A DNA stretch of 64,000 nt, taken from contig CAZGNV010000024.1 in NCBI GenBank assembly GCA_964527835.1, positions 1-64,000 of the forward strand, read 5' to 3'. Of this stretch, positions 34,135 to 43,346 are shown one piece after another. Under the pieces are notes generated by a model, which saw only the letters and a program-made list of their open reading frames with translations, ran no database searches and was not told the origin of the DNA. A program made the translations under genes and the position numbers. The DNA is from JAFDCJ01 sp964527835 (GTDB lineage: Bacteria; Desulfobacterota; Desulfobacteria; Desulfobacterales; JAFDCJ01). Numbering within the stretch: position 1 is the first letter of the stretch; the number at the start of each line of letters is the position of its first letter.

Positions 34135-36105
34135 CTATTCCCAGAAACCGGCAGTCTGTTTTTCCAGGATGTCGCCGGGAAGCATGTCGATAAATCGCGA
34201 CGGGCGGTTGAGCAGCACCCCCAGGCTGCGGTCATAGACCCCGTCAGGATAGATAAAAGTCAGGTTTTCCCTGGCGCGGGTCGCCGCCACGTACATCAGG
34301 CGCAGTTCTTCTTCCAGTTCCTCCTGCTTGTAAAGGGCGTGCGGGGAGGGAAAGCGTCCGTCCAGGGCCCAGATGATAAACACGCTGTGCCACTCAAGGC
34401 CTTTGGCTGAATGGACCGTGGAAAGCACCAGGCGCTGCTGCCCGGCCGTATCGGCGGCCAGCGTGTCGCTGACGCTGGCATTGGGAGGTTCCAGGGCCAT
34501 GTCCGTTAAAAAATGATCCAGATCGCGGTAACGCTCCATGATTGCCACCAGCTGCTCCAGGTCCTTGGCCCGCTTGGGGTGGTCGTCGTAGGTCGCCTTT
34601 AAAATCGGCAGGTAGTATTTGACGACGGCCTGTCCGGTGGCGGCCAGTGAGCGGGGGTGCTCATCGATGCCGGCGAAAAGATCCTTGAGCCGTTTGATGC
34701 CCGGTGCGCGGAGCATTTTGGAGTCAACCGTCAGCAGCCCAGTGTAGCCACAGGCTTGCTGACGGACCGCCTCGAAAATTTTCTGGGCCGACGCCGGCCC
34801 GATTTTTTCGATCAGCAGCAAAATACGGTACCAGCTGATGCGGTCTTCGCAGTTAGCCATCACCCTCAGATGGGCCAGCACGTCTTTAATGTGGGCGGAT
34901 TCAACAAACTTGAAGCCGCCGACTTTTACAAAGGGAATTTCCTCGCGGTTGAGTTCAATCTCAAGATCAAAGGAATGAAAACTGGCCCGAAACAAAACGG
35001 CGATCTGATCCAGGGCGATTCCCTGGCGCTGGAGCTGTTTGATCCGGTCGACAACAAACAACGACTGGCTGTTTTCGTCCGAAGCCTCTACCAGCAGGGG
35101 TTTTGCGAGGCCGCAGCGGCGAGTAAACAGCTTTTTGGAGTATTTTTCCAGGGCCTGCTCGATCATTGCATTGGTAAGGTCGAGAATCGGCTGCACACTG
35201 CGGTAATTTTCTTCCAGGGTGATGATGCGGGTGCCGGGAAACACCTGGGGAAATTCCATGATATTTCTGAAATTGGCCCCCCTGAAGGCATAAATGCTCT
35301 GGGAATCATCGCCGACCACCATAATGTTGCGCTGCTCCCCGACGATGCGGTATAAAATGTCCGCCTGGATTTTATTGGTATCCTGGTATTCATCCACCAT
35401 GACATACTGGTAGGAAGAAGAAATGTGCTGGCGCACATCCGGCCGGCTGTCGAGCAGCTGCCGCAAAAACACCAGCAGATCATCGAAATCTAGAAAATTA
35501 TGCCGCCTTTTATGCTGCTGATAGGCAGCAAAAATTTCGTTGAGCGCTTCCAGGCTGTCGGCCAGATGCGGATAATCATCATAGACGACATCTTCGATGG
35601 CAATTGTTTTATTGATGGAGCGGCTGAAAATTGCGGCAATCGTGCCCTTGCGCGGAAAAGAACGCTGTCCGACCCGGGCGGTGATCTCTTTACGCAAAAG
35701 ATTGATCAGCGCTTCCGCATCGACGCGGTCAAGAATGGAAAAGCCGGGATCCAGGTCCAGCCGGCGGGCATGGCGTCGCAGCATCGTATTGGCAAAGGAA
35801 TGAAATGTGCCGCCGGCCACCTTTTCGCAGCGGCGGTCCAGCAGCAACGCTGCGCGCTGGAGCATTTGCTGGGCGGCTTTGCGGGTAAAGGTCAACAGGA
35901 GAATTTGCGCCGGCAACACGCCCATTTCCACCAGGCGCGCCACGCGATAGGTGAGCGTGCGTGTTTTGCCGCTGCCCGCACCGGCGATCACCAGCAGCGG
36001 TCCTTCGGTGGTGGTGACGGCCTCCAGCTGGGAGGCATTGAGCTCGGTTTCGTATGGGATGCGAAATTTCCGCGGCCGGTCAGATGGAGAAGATATTGGT
36101 TGCAT
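34135..36105 (-). CDS. UvrD/Rep-family DNA helicase
   Basis: A 656-residue SF1A helicase when started at the ATG at 36105; a TTG 87 bases upstream would extend it. Motif I AGAGSGKTRTL, motif Ia LLTFTRKAAQQML, motif II VDEYQDTN, motif III VVGDDSQSIYAFRGA, motif IV ENYRS, motif V STVHSAKGLEW and motif VI MYVAATRARENL are all readable in order. It unwinds DNA 3'-5' in repair or replication restart. The C-terminal Tudor-like tail of PcrA/UvrD seems absent, so Rep- or UvrD-like is all that can be said. It is divergent from the H1-like gene. Confidence 0.9.
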   Translation of the reverse strand: MQPISSPSDRPRKFRIPYETELNASQLEAVTTTEGPLLVIAGAGSGKTRTLTYRVARLVEMGVLPAQILLLTFTRKAAQQMLQRAALLLDRRCEKVAGGTFHSFANTMLRRHARRLDLDPGFSILDRVDAEALINLLRKEITARVGQRSFPRKGTIAAIFSRSINKTIAIEDVVYDDYPHLADSLEALNEIFAAYQQHKRRHNFLDFDDLLVFLRQLLDSRPDVRQHISSSYQYVMVDEYQDTNKIQADILYRIVGEQRNIMVVGDDSQSIYAFRGANFRNIMEFPQVFPGTRIITLEENYRSVQPILDLTNAMIEQALEKYSKKLFTRRCGLAKPLLVEASDENSQSLFVVDRIKQLQRQGIALDQIAVLFRASFHSFDLEIELNREEIPFVKVGGFKFVESAHIKDVLAHLRVMANCEDRISWYRILLLIEKIGPASAQKIFEAVRQQACGYTGLLTVDSKMLRAPGIKRLKDLFAGIDEHPRSLAATGQAVVKYYLPILKATYDDHPKRAKDLEQLVAIMERYRDLDHFLTDMALEPPNASVSDTLAADTAGQQRLVLSTVHSAKGLEWHSVFIIWALDGRFPSPHALYKQEELEEELRLMYVAATRARENLTFIYPDGVYDRSLGVLLNRPSRFIDMLPGDILEKQTAGFWE

Positions 36106-36297
36106 ATTCTTGTTTGCCGGGTTTAACAGTCTGGCGCCAAGTTTTGCGCGAACAGCCGATTGTGTCTTTTCATATTGACCGCCCTTTGTCAAGACTGCTG
36201 TTGACTTTAATGTTGCAAATATAACCTGGTAAAAAATGTTGAATCGTCCGGTATTATATTCGCTGTCACAATGAAAGCACTATTTTCTTCCGTGCTA

Positions 36298-36326
36298 TTG
36301 ACTTTGTCTCTAAAATGTATTAATGT
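36298..36326 (+). promoter_or_regulatory. Candidate promoter of the H1-like gene
   Basis: TTGACT (36298-36303), 17-bp spacer, TAATGT (36321-36326), in an A+T-rich stretch 58 bp before the ATG at 36385. Confidence 0.5.
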
Positions 36327-36384
36327 TCAACAAGCAGTGAATGAAGTAAAATAATTGCAGCAAATGCACAGGGAGGAATTATCC

Positions 36385-36750
36385 ATGCAGAAATTACAAA
36401 CCCAGTTAAAAAACGTTTCCAAATCACTGGCCGCGCTCTCCAAGCAGGTGGAGAGCATTTCAAAGCAGCTGAACAAGGCGCAACCCGCAAAGAAAGCAGC
36501 CCCTGCAAAAAAAGCGAAAGCGGCACGCAAACCCGCGGCCAAGGCGGCCAAGCAGGCGGCACCGGCAAAAGGCAAGACCGTGCTGGATTCGGTGCTGGAG
36601 GTCATCAAACGCAGCAAAAAGGGAGTGTCCATCGCCCAATTGAAGGACAGAACAAAACTGGAAGCCCGGCAGTTGAGCAACGCCCTTTACAAGCTTACCA
36701 AGAAAGGCCACATCCGCGCCCAATCCCGCGGCCTGTATGTAAAAAAATAG
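36385..36750 (+). CDS. Histone-H1/AlgP-like basic protein with winged-helix C-terminus
   Basis: A 121-residue basic protein; GGAGG lies eight bases before the ATG. Three parts: an N-terminal amphipathic coiled-coil (LKNVSKSLAALSKQVESISKQL, about residues 6-30), a Lys/Ala/Pro-rich linker (about 31-66, repeats of AKKA and PAKK) resembling histone H1 tails, and a compact domain (about 67-121, TVLDSVLEVIKRSKKGVSI to HIRAQSRGLYVKK) with the pattern of a winged helix. It likely binds DNA and dimerises through the coil. Closed by its own strong terminator, so expressed alone. Confidence 0.65.
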   Translation: MQKLQTQLKNVSKSLAALSKQVESISKQLNKAQPAKKAAPAKKAKAARKPAAKAAKQAAPAKGKTVLDSVLEVIKRSKKGVSIAQLKDRTKLEARQLSNALYKLTKKGHIRAQSRGLYVKK

Positions 36751-36782
36751 CCACATTTTTTCCGGATTCATGCAACATTAAC

Positions 36783-36834
36783 AAAAAGTCCTCACCCCCG
36801 GCTCTGGTTGACCCCGGGGAAGAGGACTTTTTTT
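36783..36834 (+). terminator. Rho-independent terminator
   Basis: 11-bp stem AAAAAGTCCTC/GAGGACTTTTT with inner G+C-rich pairing and a T run, 33 bp after the H1-like gene. Confidence 0.9.
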
Positions 36835-36981
36835 ATTCATCCTTGAAGGCCTGTCTTTTGGGCCAGGATTCTTTACACGCGCCCTGCCGGCCAATTGGCA
36901 CTTTGCCCCTAATTTGCCTGTTGCCTAATGCCGATCGATTTGGTATGGAAATAAGTTCATTTGTCGCAGAAAGGATCATCC

Positions 36982-38391
36982 ATGCCCCAGCAGGAAACCT
37001 CGGCGGATTTTTTCAGCAAGCTATGGGATTTTTTTGCATCCGTGCGGTTGACGATTGTGTTGCTTCTGACTCTGGCCGCCACGTCGATCATTGGCACGCT
37101 GATTCCGCAAAATGAAGACCCAGCAGCTTACTTTAAGGCCTTCGGGCAGTTTCTGTATCGTGTGTTCAACATTCTCGGCCTCTATGACATGTACCACTCC
37201 TGGTGGTTTCAAACGCTGCTGATCCTGTTGACCACCAACATCATCGTCTGCTCGCTGGATCGAATCTCCACCAATCGGCGCATCCTTCTCGTGCGCCATC
37301 CCTCTTTCAGACTCGGGCGTTTTCGCAACATCAGGAACAAAACGCAGTTTACGGTGGATGAAGATCCCGCCCAGCTGCAGGAAAATTACACCCGCTTTGT
37401 TGCCCGCCGTTTCCGGCATCATGCGGTTGAAAAAACCAACAACGGATTTGCGGTTTTCGGGGAAAAGGGCCGTTGGACCCGCTGGGGGGTCTACGCCGTG
37501 CACCTGAGCGTGGTCACTTTGCTGATCGGAGGCTTGATCGGCTCAATTTTCGGGTTCGACGGTTTTGTCAATATCGCCGAAGGGCAGAGCGCCCGGGTGA
37601 TCCATCTGCGCAACACCAACAAGACCGTGACCCTTGATTTCGAAATCCGCTGTGATGATTTCGACGTTAGCTTTTATGAAACCGGCGCTCCCAAGGAGTA
37701 CCGGTCGAGCCTGACGATCCTGGAACAGGGCCGTGAAGTGCTGAAAAAGGATATCATTGTCAATGACCCCTTGCGCTATAAGGGGATCAGCCTGTATCAG
37801 TCCAGCTATGGTCAGCTTGCGCCTGATGGCGCCATCCTGGAATTTACCAACCTCAAGACCGGCATGGTCTACCGCCGCAAAGCGGTCAACGGCCGGCCGG
37901 TGGTGCTGCTGGAAAAAATGGGGACTTTCGTGCTCAGGCAATTTCGGTCTGCCGCCGAGTTTAAAGGGCACAACATCGGCGAGGCCTTTGTCGGCACCCT
38001 GACACGGGAAGGTCAACCTGACGTGCAAATCATCCTGCCCCTGCGTTTTCCCAGCTTCGACAAAATGCGCCGGGATGAAGTGGTCATTGCGGTGGTCGAA
38101 CCCCTGGCGCGCTATTACACAGGCTTGCAGGTCAACAAGGACCCCGGCGTGGGAGTCGTTTATGCCGGTTTTATTTTGATGATTATCGGCTGTTATGTTA
38201 CGTTTTTCATGTCTCACCAGCAAATCTGCATTGAGGTGAGCAAGGGCGGCAAGAGCACGCGGGTAACCGTGGCCGGCACCGCCAACAAGAACAAACTGGG
38301 CATGCAGGCCCGGATTGCGAAAATCGCCCGGCAGCTTGATTCACAGGATACGCACGCCGGCAAAAAACGGGCAACGGCGGCGATGGGATGA
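36982..38391 (+). CDS. ResB/Ccs1 cytochrome c biogenesis protein
   Basis: A 469-residue system II heme-handling protein. AAAGGA precedes the ATG at 36982. It has the expected early membrane segments (LTIVLLLTLAATSIIGTLIPQNEDP), LLILLTTNIIVCSLDRI, then TRWGVYAVHLSVVTLLIGGLIGSIFG, a long periplasmic domain (about 200-390) and a last membrane segment (VVYAGFILMIIGCYVTFF). With CcsA, which begins 37 bases downstream, it forms the CcsBA synthase that exports heme and attaches it to CxxCH motifs. Position before the Qrc operon suits the hemes of QrcA. Confidence 0.92.
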   Translation: MPQQETSADFFSKLWDFFASVRLTIVLLLTLAATSIIGTLIPQNEDPAAYFKAFGQFLYRVFNILGLYDMYHSWWFQTLLILLTTNIIVCSLDRISTNRRILLVRHPSFRLGRFRNIRNKTQFTVDEDPAQLQENYTRFVARRFRHHAVEKTNNGFAVFGEKGRWTRWGVYAVHLSVVTLLIGGLIGSIFGFDGFVNIAEGQSARVIHLRNTNKTVTLDFEIRCDDFDVSFYETGAPKEYRSSLTILEQGREVLKKDIIVNDPLRYKGISLYQSSYGQLAPDGAILEFTNLKTGMVYRRKAVNGRPVVLLEKMGTFVLRQFRSAAEFKGHNIGEAFVGTLTREGQPDVQIILPLRFPSFDKMRRDEVVIAVVEPLARYYTGLQVNKDPGVGVVYAGFILMIIGCYVTFFMSHQQICIEVSKGGKSTRVTVAGTANKNKLGMQARIAKIARQLDSQDTHAGKKRATAAMG

Positions 38392-38428
38392 TCTGTCGTC
38401 ACCGGGCCGCGTCAACAGGGAAGAAATT

Positions 38429-39268
38429 ATGAACAGCTCCAGCATTCTATCGGTTACAACTTTCGTATACGGCCTGGCGGGATTCTGCTACATTTGCGCC
38501 TGGGTTTTCAAAAAATCGGCACTCAACAAGGCGGCCACCTGGGTGGCCATCATCGGCCTGGCCGGCAACACGGCGGGAATCATCATGCGCTGGCTGGAGT
38601 CCTACCAGATGGGCTACGGGCACGCGCCGTTTTCCAACCTGTATGAATCGCTGGTGTTTTTTGCCTGGACCATCATCCTGATTTATCTGTTCATCCAGTT
38701 CAAATACGGCAACCAGGTCATCGGCGCTTTTGTCGCCCCCCTGGCCTTTCTGGCCCTGGCCTACGCCTCGCTGTCGCCCAATATCAGCGATCGGATTCAG
38801 CCGCTGATCCCGGCGCTGAAAAGCAACTGGCTGATTGCCCATGTCATCACCTGTTTCGTCGGATACGGCGCTTTTGCCATTGCCTTCGGGATCTCCTGCA
38901 TGTATCTCGTCAAGCAAAGAAAAATCGGTGGCCAAAGCTCCTTGCTGGACTACCTGCCGGAAGCCGGCGTACTGGACGAGCTGACCCACCAGTTGATTAT
39001 GCTGGGTTTCCTGTTTTTGTCGGTCGGGATCATCACCGGTGCGGTCTGGGCTTATTCTGCCTGGGGAAGGTACTGGGGCTGGGATCCCAAGGAAACCTGG
39101 TCGCTGATCACCTGGTTTGTTTACGCCACCCTGCTGCACGCCAGACTGATGCGCGGCTGGCGGGGAAAGCGCATTGCCGTGCTTTCCATCCTCGGATTTT
39201 CAGCGGTGCTGTTTACCTATTTCGGTGTAAACCTGCTGCCGGGGCTGCACAGCTACGGCGCTTTATGA
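38429..39268 (+). CDS. CcsA/CcsB cytochrome c assembly membrane protein
   Basis: A 279-residue polytopic protein of the CcmC/CcmF/CcsA heme-handling family; the ATG at 38429 follows a purine-rich GGAAGAA site. The WWD motif is present as WGRYWGWDPKETWSLITW (about residues 209-226), and conserved His residues lie in SNWLIAHVITCF (about 137) and the final LLPGLHSYG (about 273). It forms the second half of the heme exporter and ligase with ResB upstream. It has eight or so membrane segments. Confidence 0.93.
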   Translation: MNSSSILSVTTFVYGLAGFCYICAWVFKKSALNKAATWVAIIGLAGNTAGIIMRWLESYQMGYGHAPFSNLYESLVFFAWTIILIYLFIQFKYGNQVIGAFVAPLAFLALAYASLSPNISDRIQPLIPALKSNWLIAHVITCFVGYGAFAIAFGISCMYLVKQRKIGGQSSLLDYLPEAGVLDELTHQLIMLGFLFLSVGIITGAVWAYSAWGRYWGWDPKETWSLITWFVYATLLHARLMRGWRGKRIAVLSILGFSAVLFTYFGVNLLPGLHSYGAL

Positions 39269-39281
39269 TCTTGATTTTTGC

Positions 39282-39310
39282 TTGACAAGAAATATTTGAA
39301 TACGGTAAAC
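39282..39310 (+). promoter_or_regulatory. Weak candidate promoter of the qrc operon
   Basis: TTGACA (39282-39287) followed after 17 bp by GTAAAC (39305-39310). The -35 is consensus but the -10 is poor; it lies 93 bp before the qrcA start. Confidence 0.35.
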
Positions 39311-39402
39311 AACCGCAGGTCATTTTTCGCAGATGGGTACACAACCCAACGGCTTGTTCTTTTTGCACGATCAATTGTCAACCCCAGCCCAACGGAGTGC
39401 TT

Positions 39403-40113
39403 ATGAGTTCAGAGGATAAGGCGAACGAGGTTTGTGCAGACGCCCGGGCGCAAAAGCCAACCCCACCTTCCCCGGACAGCAAATCGTCCCCATCCAACGA
39501 CAGCGCCACCGGCCCCATTATCCTGTTTTTCATTCTCGGCTTGGCCGCCAGTTTGGTACTCGGCTGGGTCATTTTTCCGCAGCTGCTCTATTCCCAGAAA
39601 AAACAACCCATTGATTTCAATCACAAGCTGCACATGGGCCTGGTGGACGATGGCTGCCAGAGCTGCCATTTTTTCCGGGAAGACGGCACCTATTCCGGGG
39701 TTCCGAAACTGGCCCAGTGCATGGACTGCCACGAAGAGATGCAGGGAGAGGATCCGGAGGAAGAAAAATTCGTCAACCAATATATGGCCAAGGGGCGTGA
39801 AGTCCCCTGGCTGGTGTACGCCCGGCAGCCGGACTGCGTGTTTTTCCCCCATGCCGCCCATGTCAAGCTGGCCAAGATGGACTGTGTCACCTGCCATGGG
39901 AACATCGGTGAATCCGAAAGCCTGCGGGTGTATGAAGCCAATCGGATCAGCGGGTACAGCCGGGACATCTGGGGCAAAAACATCGCTGGCATCAAACGCA
40001 ATCCATGGGATCGCATGAAAATGGACGATTGCTCTGAATGTCACCAGAGGGAAAATGTCAACCAGGCAAGTGTTCAGACCCTGAAAGGCGGCTGTTTCGT
40101 GTGCCACCAGTAA
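39403..40113 (+). CDS. qrcA: QrcA, multiheme cytochrome c subunit of menaquinone reductase
   Basis: A 236-residue membrane-anchored periplasmic cytochrome; GGAG lies seven bases before the ATG at 39403. The cytoplasmic Pro/Ser-rich tail (about 1-33) is unusually long; the anchor is about 35-58 (IILFFILGLAASLVLGWVIF). Five canonical CxxCH heme sites follow: CQSCH, CMDCH, CVTCH, CSECH and the C-terminal CFVCH. Characterised QrcA is a hexaheme protein; a sixth canonical site is not visible. QrcA takes electrons from periplasmic type I cytochrome c3, reduced by hydrogenases and formate dehydrogenases, and passes them into the complex. Confidence 0.9.
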   Translation: MSSEDKANEVCADARAQKPTPPSPDSKSSPSNDSATGPIILFFILGLAASLVLGWVIFPQLLYSQKKQPIDFNHKLHMGLVDDGCQSCHFFREDGTYSGVPKLAQCMDCHEEMQGEDPEEEKFVNQYMAKGREVPWLVYARQPDCVFFPHAAHVKLAKMDCVTCHGNIGESESLRVYEANRISGYSRDIWGKNIAGIKRNPWDRMKMDDCSECHQRENVNQASVQTLKGGCFVCHQ

Positions 40114-40196
40114 GTCCACCGGCAGACCGCTGGTCAGCAGCTGGGTGTGTGGGTTTGGCCAACAGCTAATCGGTAAAAGTTTACGGGGATGATTCA

Positions 40197-42410
40197 ATGA
40201 AAATAGACCGACGAAGTTTTTTGTCCTTTGTACTTGGCGGGGCCGCGGGGACGGCGCTCTCACCGCTGCCCTGGAAGCTGACCGATGATTTTGCGATCTG
40301 GAGCCAGAACTGGCCCTGGACCCCGGTCCCTCCAAATGGCGAGGCCTCCTATGTCAATTCCACCTGCACCCTGTGCCCGGGGGGCTGCGGGATTACCGTG
40401 CGCAAGATCGATGAGCGGGTGGTCAAGATCGAAGGGCTGAAAGGCCATCCGGTCAATGACGGCGGCATCTGTGAGCTGGGAACAGCGGGGACCCAGCTGC
40501 TGTACAGCCCGACGCGGGTGAAAACCCCTCTTAAAAAGGTCAATGGCAAATGGCGTTCCATTTCCTGGCAAGATGCCCTCGCTGAAGTTGCTGAAAAACT
40601 GGGGCAGTTGAGGGCCAATGGGTTGTCGCACAGTGTTGTCTGCATCAGTGACTCCGATCGGGGAACGGTTGCCGAATTGTGGAACCGCTTTTTGCAGGTC
40701 TATGGCTCACCGAATTTTATCCGCACCCCTTCCATCCAGGACAATTATGAACAGGCCCTTTATCTCACCCAGGGCGTGCGGGCCAGGGCCGGGTTCGACC
40801 TTGAAAATGCCGATTTTATTTTAAGCTTCGGCAGCGGTTTGATTGAGGGATGGCAGTCGCCGGTTTACATGTTCAGGGCCAAAAGCGCGCTGGTTGAAAA
40901 AAAGGGCAGGATGGCCCAAATCGAGCCGCGACTGTCCAAAACCGCCGCCAAATCCAGCCAGTGGCTGCCCATCAATCCCGGCACCGAAGGCGCCCTGGCT
41001 CTCGGGTTGTGTCATGTGATCGTCAAGGAGAGATTGTACCACCAGGATTTTGTGGAAAATTACTCGTCGGGCTTTTCCGAGCGCAAAAAGATGCTTTTTG
41101 ACGCCTATCCTCCGCAGCTGGTGGCGAAGATCACCGGCCTTTCCCCGGCCGAGATTACCGCCCTGGCCCGGGAATTCGCCCGGGCCCGCAAACCCGTCGC
41201 CATCTGCGGCCGGGGCAAGGGGCAGGTTCCCGGCGGTTTGCAGGAATTTTTAGCGGTTCACATGCTCAACGCACTGGTGGGCAACATCGGCAAGCCGGGC
41301 GGCATCCAGGCGGTTCCGGAACCGGACTATATCGACTGGCCCGAGCCGGAAATCGATCAGACGGCTGCCAGGGGCCGGCAGCACGCCCGCCTTGACGGCG
41401 CCGGCGGCAGGGACTATCCCCATGCCCGCTATCTGCTGAATCGTTTGCCGGAAGTCGTCAACTCCAGCCAGCAGTCGCCCGTCCAGGTGCTGTTGATCCA
41501 TGAGGCCAACCCGGCCTATAGCCTGCAGGACAGCCAGGCCATGATCAAGGCCCTGGAGAAAATCCCCCTGGTGGTCAGTTTTTCATCCTATATGGATGAA
41601 ACCACGGTCCATGCGGATTTGATTCTTCCCAACCACATTTACCTGGAACGGCTGGAAGACGTTCCGGCTGCCGCGGGATTTCCGAGACCCATCATCAGTG
41701 TCACCCGGCCGGTCGTCGAGCCGCTGTACAACACGCGGCATGTCGGCGATGTGATTATCCAGTTGGCCAAAGCCATGGGCGGTGCCGTGGGCAAGGCTTT
41801 CCCGTGGGAGAACTTCGAGGACTGCTTCGGCCAAACTTTCGGCGACCGGATGGAGGTGCTAGTCGAACAGGGATTTTTGGAGGACACCGATTTTTCAGCC
41901 AGGCCCTGGGCCGACGCCTTTGAAACCGATTCGTCCAGGTTCGAATTTGCCGGCAGTCAGATCAATGCGCTGCCGGCATACAACCCCGTGACCGCCCCGG
42001 GCGATGAATCCTTTTATCCGTTGCTGCTGGTGCCCTTTGATTCCATGCGTCTTGCCAGCGGCTATATCGGATCGCCGCCGTTTCTGATAAAAGCCCTGGA
42101 AGCCACCATTTTAAAAGGCAATGAGATCCTGGTCGAAATCAATCCGGCCACCGCTGCCAAGTATGGACTCAAAGACGGCGGCCGGGCGACCCTCAGCACC
42201 CCCCGGGGCAAAGCCCCGGTCAAGATCCACCTGTTCGAGGGGATCATGCCCGGTGTGATTGCCATTGCCCGGGGGTTGGGGCATACGGCCTATGGCAAGT
42301 TTCTGGCCCACAAAGGCGCCAATTACAACGCCCTCAGTGCACCGGTCGAAGATCCGGCCACCGGTCTGGACGCCGCCTGGGGCATCCGGGCCAAGCTCAG
42401 CAAAGCCTGA
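40197..42410 (+). CDS. qrcB: QrcB, molybdopterin-oxidoreductase-like subunit
   Basis: A 737-residue periplasmic subunit with a Tat signal (DRRSFLSFVLGG, R5-R6). A [4Fe-4S] site of the family is intact: C57-x2-C60-x3-C64 (STCTLCPGGC) and C92 (GGICELG). The large molybdopterin-type domains follow at normal order, ending with the dinucleotide-binding domain (GLGHTAYGKFLAHKGANYNAL). Purified Qrc from Desulfovibrio had no molybdenum although QrcB belongs to this family, so the subunit is thought to be structural or an electron conduit. It follows qrcA by 83 bases and precedes qrcC. Confidence 0.9.
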   Translation: MKIDRRSFLSFVLGGAAGTALSPLPWKLTDDFAIWSQNWPWTPVPPNGEASYVNSTCTLCPGGCGITVRKIDERVVKIEGLKGHPVNDGGICELGTAGTQLLYSPTRVKTPLKKVNGKWRSISWQDALAEVAEKLGQLRANGLSHSVVCISDSDRGTVAELWNRFLQVYGSPNFIRTPSIQDNYEQALYLTQGVRARAGFDLENADFILSFGSGLIEGWQSPVYMFRAKSALVEKKGRMAQIEPRLSKTAAKSSQWLPINPGTEGALALGLCHVIVKERLYHQDFVENYSSGFSERKKMLFDAYPPQLVAKITGLSPAEITALAREFARARKPVAICGRGKGQVPGGLQEFLAVHMLNALVGNIGKPGGIQAVPEPDYIDWPEPEIDQTAARGRQHARLDGAGGRDYPHARYLLNRLPEVVNSSQQSPVQVLLIHEANPAYSLQDSQAMIKALEKIPLVVSFSSYMDETTVHADLILPNHIYLERLEDVPAAAGFPRPIISVTRPVVEPLYNTRHVGDVIIQLAKAMGGAVGKAFPWENFEDCFGQTFGDRMEVLVEQGFLEDTDFSARPWADAFETDSSRFEFAGSQINALPAYNPVTAPGDESFYPLLLVPFDSMRLASGYIGSPPFLIKALEATILKGNEILVEINPATAAKYGLKDGGRATLSTPRGKAPVKIHLFEGIMPGVIAIARGLGHTAYGKFLAHKGANYNALSAPVEDPATGLDAAWGIRAKLSKA

Positions 42411-42491
42411 GCCCGCGCCCTTCAGTGAGTCGAGCAGTAAACGTGGATAAGGCAGGGGTCAATAGAAATTAGTCAATTCCAAGGGGTTGTG

Positions 42492-43295
42492 ATGAAACAC
42501 GAAAAAGCCAAAAAGTTCGGAATGGTCATTGATCTGGACAAATGCACCGGTTGCGGGACCTGCATGGTTGCCTGCATGGCCGAAAACAACGTACCCTTTC
42601 GTGAAGATGACACTGACAAACTGCTCAGTGTCGCCTGGATGCGCGTCTACCGGTTGACCAACGGAAAACCGTTTCCGCACGCCGAGGAATGCTTTCTTCC
42701 CCGGCCCTGCATGCAGTGCGAGGGCCACAACGGCCATTCTCCCTGCGTGTCCGTGTGCCCGGCCACCGCCACCGATTATGACATGAGCACCGGCATTGTC
42801 AGCCAGATTTACACGCGCTGCTTTGGCTGCCGCTATTGCATGGCCGCCTGTCCCTACCATGTGCGGCAATTTAACTGGTGGGACCCGCTGTGGCCGGAGA
42901 AAATGACGCTGTCCCTGAACCCGGATGTTTCGGTTCGCATGCGCGGGGTGGTCGAAAAATGCAGTTTCTGCATTCACCGCTACCAGACGGCCATGGAGAA
43001 AGCCAACTATGAGGGCCGGCGGGAGCTTGAAGAAAAAGAATATCAAACCGCGTGTACCCAGGCCTGTCCGGCGGGGGCCATCACCTTCGGCGATCTGAAC
43101 AATCCCGAGCATGCGGTGCATCAAATGGTCAAACCGGATCCCGGCCACGGGGGGCGTCCGCAAAACCCCAACGCTTTCCGGCTGCTGGAAAGGCTCGGTA
43201 CCAACCCGAAGGTCTATTATCTTTCCAGCCGCAAATGGGTCCGGCGCGCCGGGGATAACTACGTTGGCCAGGAAGGCAGTCAGAAACATGCCTAA
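42492..43295 (+). CDS. qrcC: QrcC, four-cluster iron-sulfur subunit
   Basis: A 267-residue ferredoxin-like protein of the DmsB/PsrB/NrfC type; AAGGGG lies before the ATG at 42492. Four Cys groups are readable in order: CTGCGTCMVAC, CMQC with CVSVCP, CFGCRYCMAACP and CSFC with CTQACP, enough for four clusters. It passes electrons between QrcA/QrcB and the membrane subunit QrcD. No signal peptide is present; like related subunits it would be carried out with the Tat-exported QrcB. Confidence 0.92.
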   Translation: MKHEKAKKFGMVIDLDKCTGCGTCMVACMAENNVPFREDDTDKLLSVAWMRVYRLTNGKPFPHAEECFLPRPCMQCEGHNGHSPCVSVCPATATDYDMSTGIVSQIYTRCFGCRYCMAACPYHVRQFNWWDPLWPEKMTLSLNPDVSVRMRGVVEKCSFCIHRYQTAMEKANYEGRRELEEKEYQTACTQACPAGAITFGDLNNPEHAVHQMVKPDPGHGGRPQNPNAFRLLERLGTNPKVYYLSSRKWVRRAGDNYVGQEGSQKHA

Positions 43296-43346
43296 CCCGG
43301 GGAGTTTGAAAACAGTAGCCACACCTATTGAAGGAGCACAGAACTT

